Assembly (NCBI GenBank): GCA_025677815.1
Contig: JAIXMP010000028.1
Location: forward strand, 434,001 to 498,000
Direction: 5' to 3'
DNA: 64,000 nucleotides
Source: Phascolomyces articulosus
Taxonomy: Eukaryota > Mucoromycota > Mucoromycetes > Mucorales > Lichtheimiaceae
Shown: positions 60,792 through 64,000 of the stretch, piece after piece
How positions within the stretch are numbered: position 1 is the first letter of the stretch
Layout of the letters: each line of letters begins with the position of its first letter
The notes under the pieces: generated by a model
Seen by the model: the letters and a program-made list of their open reading frames with translations, nothing else
What the model was told of the DNA's origin: nothing
Databases searched by the model: none
Position numbers and translations under genes: made by a program

Positions 60792-61042
60792 GCGAATAGT
60801 CAAAAAAAAAAAGGTTATTGTTATTATTATGAATGGATGAGTCATCTTTTCAATTCAGAAAAAGTTTTTTATATATATATTTAAGCAAGTCCCAAAAAAA
60901 TTATATAAAAAATCAAGGAACGCGTATAAATATATATGAATCAAATAAACATACCAGGATGACCAGAGTTGGCACCACGGACAACATCAGCGGCGAGGAC
61001 ACGAACGGTATTGATAGCGTGTTGTTCAACGTTTTGAACCAT
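57450..61042 (-). CDS. TKL1: Transketolase
   Basis: Ten exons on the minus strand, 61042-60955, 60724-60520, 60418-60351, 60182-60026, 59719-59487, 59320-59267, 59008-58938, 58821-58504, 58400-58159 and 58053-57450, give 679 residues, almost exactly the yeast length. It opens [20 protein letters not shown] and includes [18 protein letters not shown]. The thiamine diphosphate/metal motif is GDGCLQEG (Asp157, Glu162) with DDNEITIDG (Asn187), numbered as in yeast. The pyrimidine-domain catalytic Glu is at about residue 417 in [36 protein letters not shown] forms the phosphate and sugar site. It moves two-carbon units between pentose and triose phosphates in the cytosolic non-oxidative pentose phosphate pathway. 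The coding exons are distinctly GC-richer than the introns, suggesting high expression. There is no peroxisomal C-terminal signal, so it is not a dihydroxyacetone synthase. Confidence 0.96.
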
Positions 61043-64000
61043 TTTAAAAACAAGTAAAGAAGTTGGGCGAATCGGGAAAAGAAAGGTGAGCACGCTCAAC
61101 AAAACATGACAAGCCCTTTTTATATGTGTACTGCTTTTTTTTTTTTTTTACTGATCATCGGTGAACCCGAGTAATTCCCAAATTCAGTTATCAAAACGGG
61201 CAATTTTTTCGCGTTTCAACATAGAGTTTTCTCTCTTTTTCGTTTCCTCCCGCTTATTATTATTCCCCCAATAAAAAACCTTCTTTCTCTTTCTATATAT
61301 GATTCTACCTTTTTACATATTACTGTATTATTACTAAAGAATGTGTCAACCCATATCTTTTTTTTTCTTTCTTCTTCTTCTTCTTAATAATAATAATAAT
61401 CTATCTCTCTCCCTCCCCCCAATCATTAAGGTTGATTTGAAAAATGAAAATAAAAATGGAGAGAAACACCGACGGGGTAAAGAGATGCTAATCAGTATAA
61501 CTCTCCTCCCCCAACATTTTATCCCATCCAAACGGGTTATTTTCAGGGACAAAGATAATCTTAATCCCGTTTCTGGTAATTTATACGGGCTATTGTTAGT
61601 GTTGTTGCTGTTTGTTGATTGATGGATTGAAATAGTGTAATTACCTTTCTTACATACCTTTCCTATATGATTGATCATAAAATAGTTGGAAAATTATCTG
61701 GAAATCAATTAAAAAAAGTCAGCTATATAAAACCAAACAATGTGGGGGAGGAAATGAATATTAGTTCTTTTGGGGGTAAAGAAGAACAACATAATTCGTA
61801 ACCTATTAATAAGAAGTGTAATAAGTTACTATGGTATGATCATTTCATCATATCAAATCAATATATGGCAATGTTTCACTGGTCTCTCTCTCTCTTTCTT
61901 CTTTGCATAGTTTTTTCCACACCCAATTTTACCTATATATATAACATGGCGGAACTTTCTTATTGATTTCACGCGCTTGTCGTCATTTTTTTTTACCGGA
62001 CTCCGGAGGTAATCTACATACGCCGGACCACCTTCATCTGTGTATGGGCAAAAACGTTACGAACTATTATAACAATAAAAAAATAATTGATCGATGATGC
62101 GTGTTATTACTAAACCCGGCATTTATAACATTTTGAGTGTATCACTTGCTCTTTCAGTTATTCTTGATATCATTTTTTTGTTGATCACAATCATTTATGA
62201 AAATCATTAAAATATTTATGCAAAAAAAAAAAATTGTGGCAAAAAGGGACTATAATACATATTTTATTTTTACATGTGCTCTTCTTTTTAGTCTCTTTTT
62301 CAAAAGAAAAAAAGACTTATGCGCGCGGAAAACAAAGTGTACCCCCCCACTCTCTCTTGAACGATAAGGTTAAGATAGAGATGTCATTTCTTCTACATCC
62401 ATCCATCCATCTGTGACCCTGTTTTCAGGTGTGGTGCTTTAGCATCTTATTGATTAATGATATCTATAACCTTTGCAAAAAAAAAAAAAAATCTCATCAA
62501 TGAATACGAATAGTATGGATCTACATCGATATCTTCATTTATGCAAATTTCATCTCTATTAAAAAACAATAGCGATATTATAGAGAAATGTTTTAGTATT
62601 AAAAATAGGCACATACTCCTCTCTCTCCGCATATACACACTCCTTTAACACTCCTCTCCCCCCCAACATATATGCGCATTGACGACTTTTTATTGTTTTT
62701 ATCCTCAGTTTACATATTCAGTCAGTCTCAACTATTGTTTTAGTCTCAAAACAATAATAATAGTTATAGTAATGGTAATAAAAGTAGTAATGTGTTGTAT
62801 AATAATATTAATATGAATAATAAAATTTACACTACTACTTCTCCTTCATGACGTATATAGAAGTATATCATTATATAGAAAAAGCTATCTTTGCTTTATC
62901 TTTTACCGGATCATAAAAGCCTTACTAAAAACGAAAACAAAATTATAGAAAAAAAAATCAATAATTTATCATTTTTAAGATTAGACAGATTCTTTTTTTT
63001 TATTTAGGGTTTTCATGGCTACACATAAAGGGTTTTATTTTTTTTGTCCTACTATGTGTACCAGGCACACATTTGGGGGCACAGGGCATATGTCTTTGCT
63101 TTGTCAAATAATAAATTTCATGACGACGGTGAATGATCAAGGGCACTTCCACATAAGGAAGTTACCAGTTCTCTTATTCTACCTTTTTCCCCCACTCTTT
63201 CTGTTAAAGGTGTCATTATGTTAAGGTTTCTTTAACATATGTTTGTTTTCCTTCTGGCTTTTTCTGTGTAAATTACTATAAAAGATCAGACTTTTTGATC
63301 GATAACACACACCTCATCATGCTATATACCTTTTTATATTAGGAAGAACATAAAAACAAAGTTCACACAGTAAAAAAAAAAAATGAGTCGGCTATTCATA
63401 AGGTTACCACAATTTTTATTTTATTTTTACAGAAAAATAGCATCATCATTTGAAAAATAAGAAAAGACAGAAAATTTCGTCAAAGTAGTTAAAAACGAAA
63501 ATTCTCAATATTCTTTTTTTAAAGTTGTCATTTTTTGAAAACGATGACTTATTGTTCTTTCTTGACCATTTAACATAATGTGTTATATCAATAAATGATT
63601 GGATTTATTTTTGGTCTCATGGAACGATATGTATATGACATTTGAATTCATTCTTAACAGAATTATTCCTTGTAGTATATCATCGTAGTAGTAGTATCAG
63701 ACAAAACATTTCATTTAGATACAATGATCATCGCTATCAATGAGATTATTATGGTAAACAAAATAACATTACTAGATAAGTGGTAGAAAAAGAGATAGCT
63801 TATCCGGTATAATACTACTTCAAAAAGACATTGGTTAGTTTCGCCTGTGCTTGTTGGAAGTAATTTGATGCTATTGTCAATCGATAGGTTAGAGCTGAAA
63901 TAGACTTTATTTTCTGTACGTATTTTTGTACAACTTTGCAATTTTATAAGAACCAGTGTCCACTTGTTCATCGGGTGTATATTGATGATCAACTATGATT
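61043..64000. other. Terminal spacer, no recognised gene
   Basis: Nearly 3 kb without a supportable gene. The first few hundred bases should contain the transketolase promoter, with T-rich and pyrimidine-rich stretches (61130-61400). A small GC-richer block with CCGGACTCCGG lies at about 61998-62008, roughly 0.96 kb upstream of the transketolase ATG. An ATCC repeat occurs at about 62398-62411. Open frames here (for example 61341-61622, 63015-63224 and, on the minus strand, 63992-63711) have no recognisable domain and no convincing exon partners. A gene continuing beyond 64000 cannot be excluded. Confidence 0.45.

Noticed and set aside
1..64000. tRNA, rRNA and CRISPR features
   Set aside because: I looked for T-loop-like words (GGTTCRANNCC) with a matching acceptor stem and for regularly spaced repeats, and saw none that I could support by eye; a covariance-model scan would be decisive.

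Overview
The window looks like a piece of nuclear chromosome from an early-diverging filamentous fungus, most likely Mucoromycota (Mucorales-like). The evidence is strongly AT-rich spacers, many short GT-AG introns (about 45-250 nt) cutting almost every gene, fungal housekeeping proteins (QCR9, Erd1-type EXS protein, YAP180-type clathrin adaptor), and genes that most yeasts lack but early-diverging fungi can keep (DET1, Msd1/SSX2IP, GCP4). No CRISPR array, rRNA, convincing tRNA, phage or bacterial operon structure was seen. The genus is not resolved; the gene models below come from splicing frames by eye and were checked for phase continuity.

Layout. 1.9-3.2 kb (+): bHLH transcription factor. 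3.9-5.9 kb (-): gamma-tubulin complex component GCP4. 6.3-8.6 kb (-): ANTH-domain clathrin adaptor (AP180/PICALM type). 8.6-11.3 kb: spacer with one decayed coding frame. 11.3-12.5 kb (+): complex I 30 kDa subunit (NDUFS3), then a small single-pass membrane protein (12.8-13.2 kb). 15.0-17.9 kb (+): DET1 homologue in 12 exons, followed by a 12-exon Msd1/SSX2IP-type microtubule-anchoring protein (18.3-20.9 kb). 21.1-21.6 kb (-): ribosomal protein eS28, split directly after its ATG. 22.4-23.4 kb (+): a probable Mediator MED29-like protein, convergent with a 12-exon PLP aminotransferase (23.4-26.0 kb, -).

26-41.8 kb is the accessory region: three decayed multi-exon genes of apparently lineage-specific repetitive families. 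Two of them form an inverted pair (about 31.4-33.6 kb, - and 38.4-40.6 kb, +) on either side of an intact class 3 lipase gene (34.9-37.3 kb, -).

42.0-44.1 kb (-): heterotrimeric G-protein alpha subunit in 9 exons, with a long (TAA)n tract just past its stop. 46.4-46.7 kb (+): QCR9. 49.5-51.6 kb (+): heat-shock-factor-type transcription factor. 52.2-53.8 kb (+): EXS-domain (Erd1-like) membrane protein. 53.8-57.4 kb: spacer with fragments of an eroded gene. 57.5-61.0 kb (-): transketolase in 10 exons. 61.0-64.0 kb: spacer with nothing recognisable.

Most genes are unrelated housekeeping functions. The themes that recur are microtubule organisation (GCP4, Msd1/SSX2IP), mitochondrial respiration (NDUFS3, QCR9), trafficking/Golgi (AP180, Erd1-like), and signalling or transcription (G-alpha, HSF, bHLH, MED29-like, DET1).
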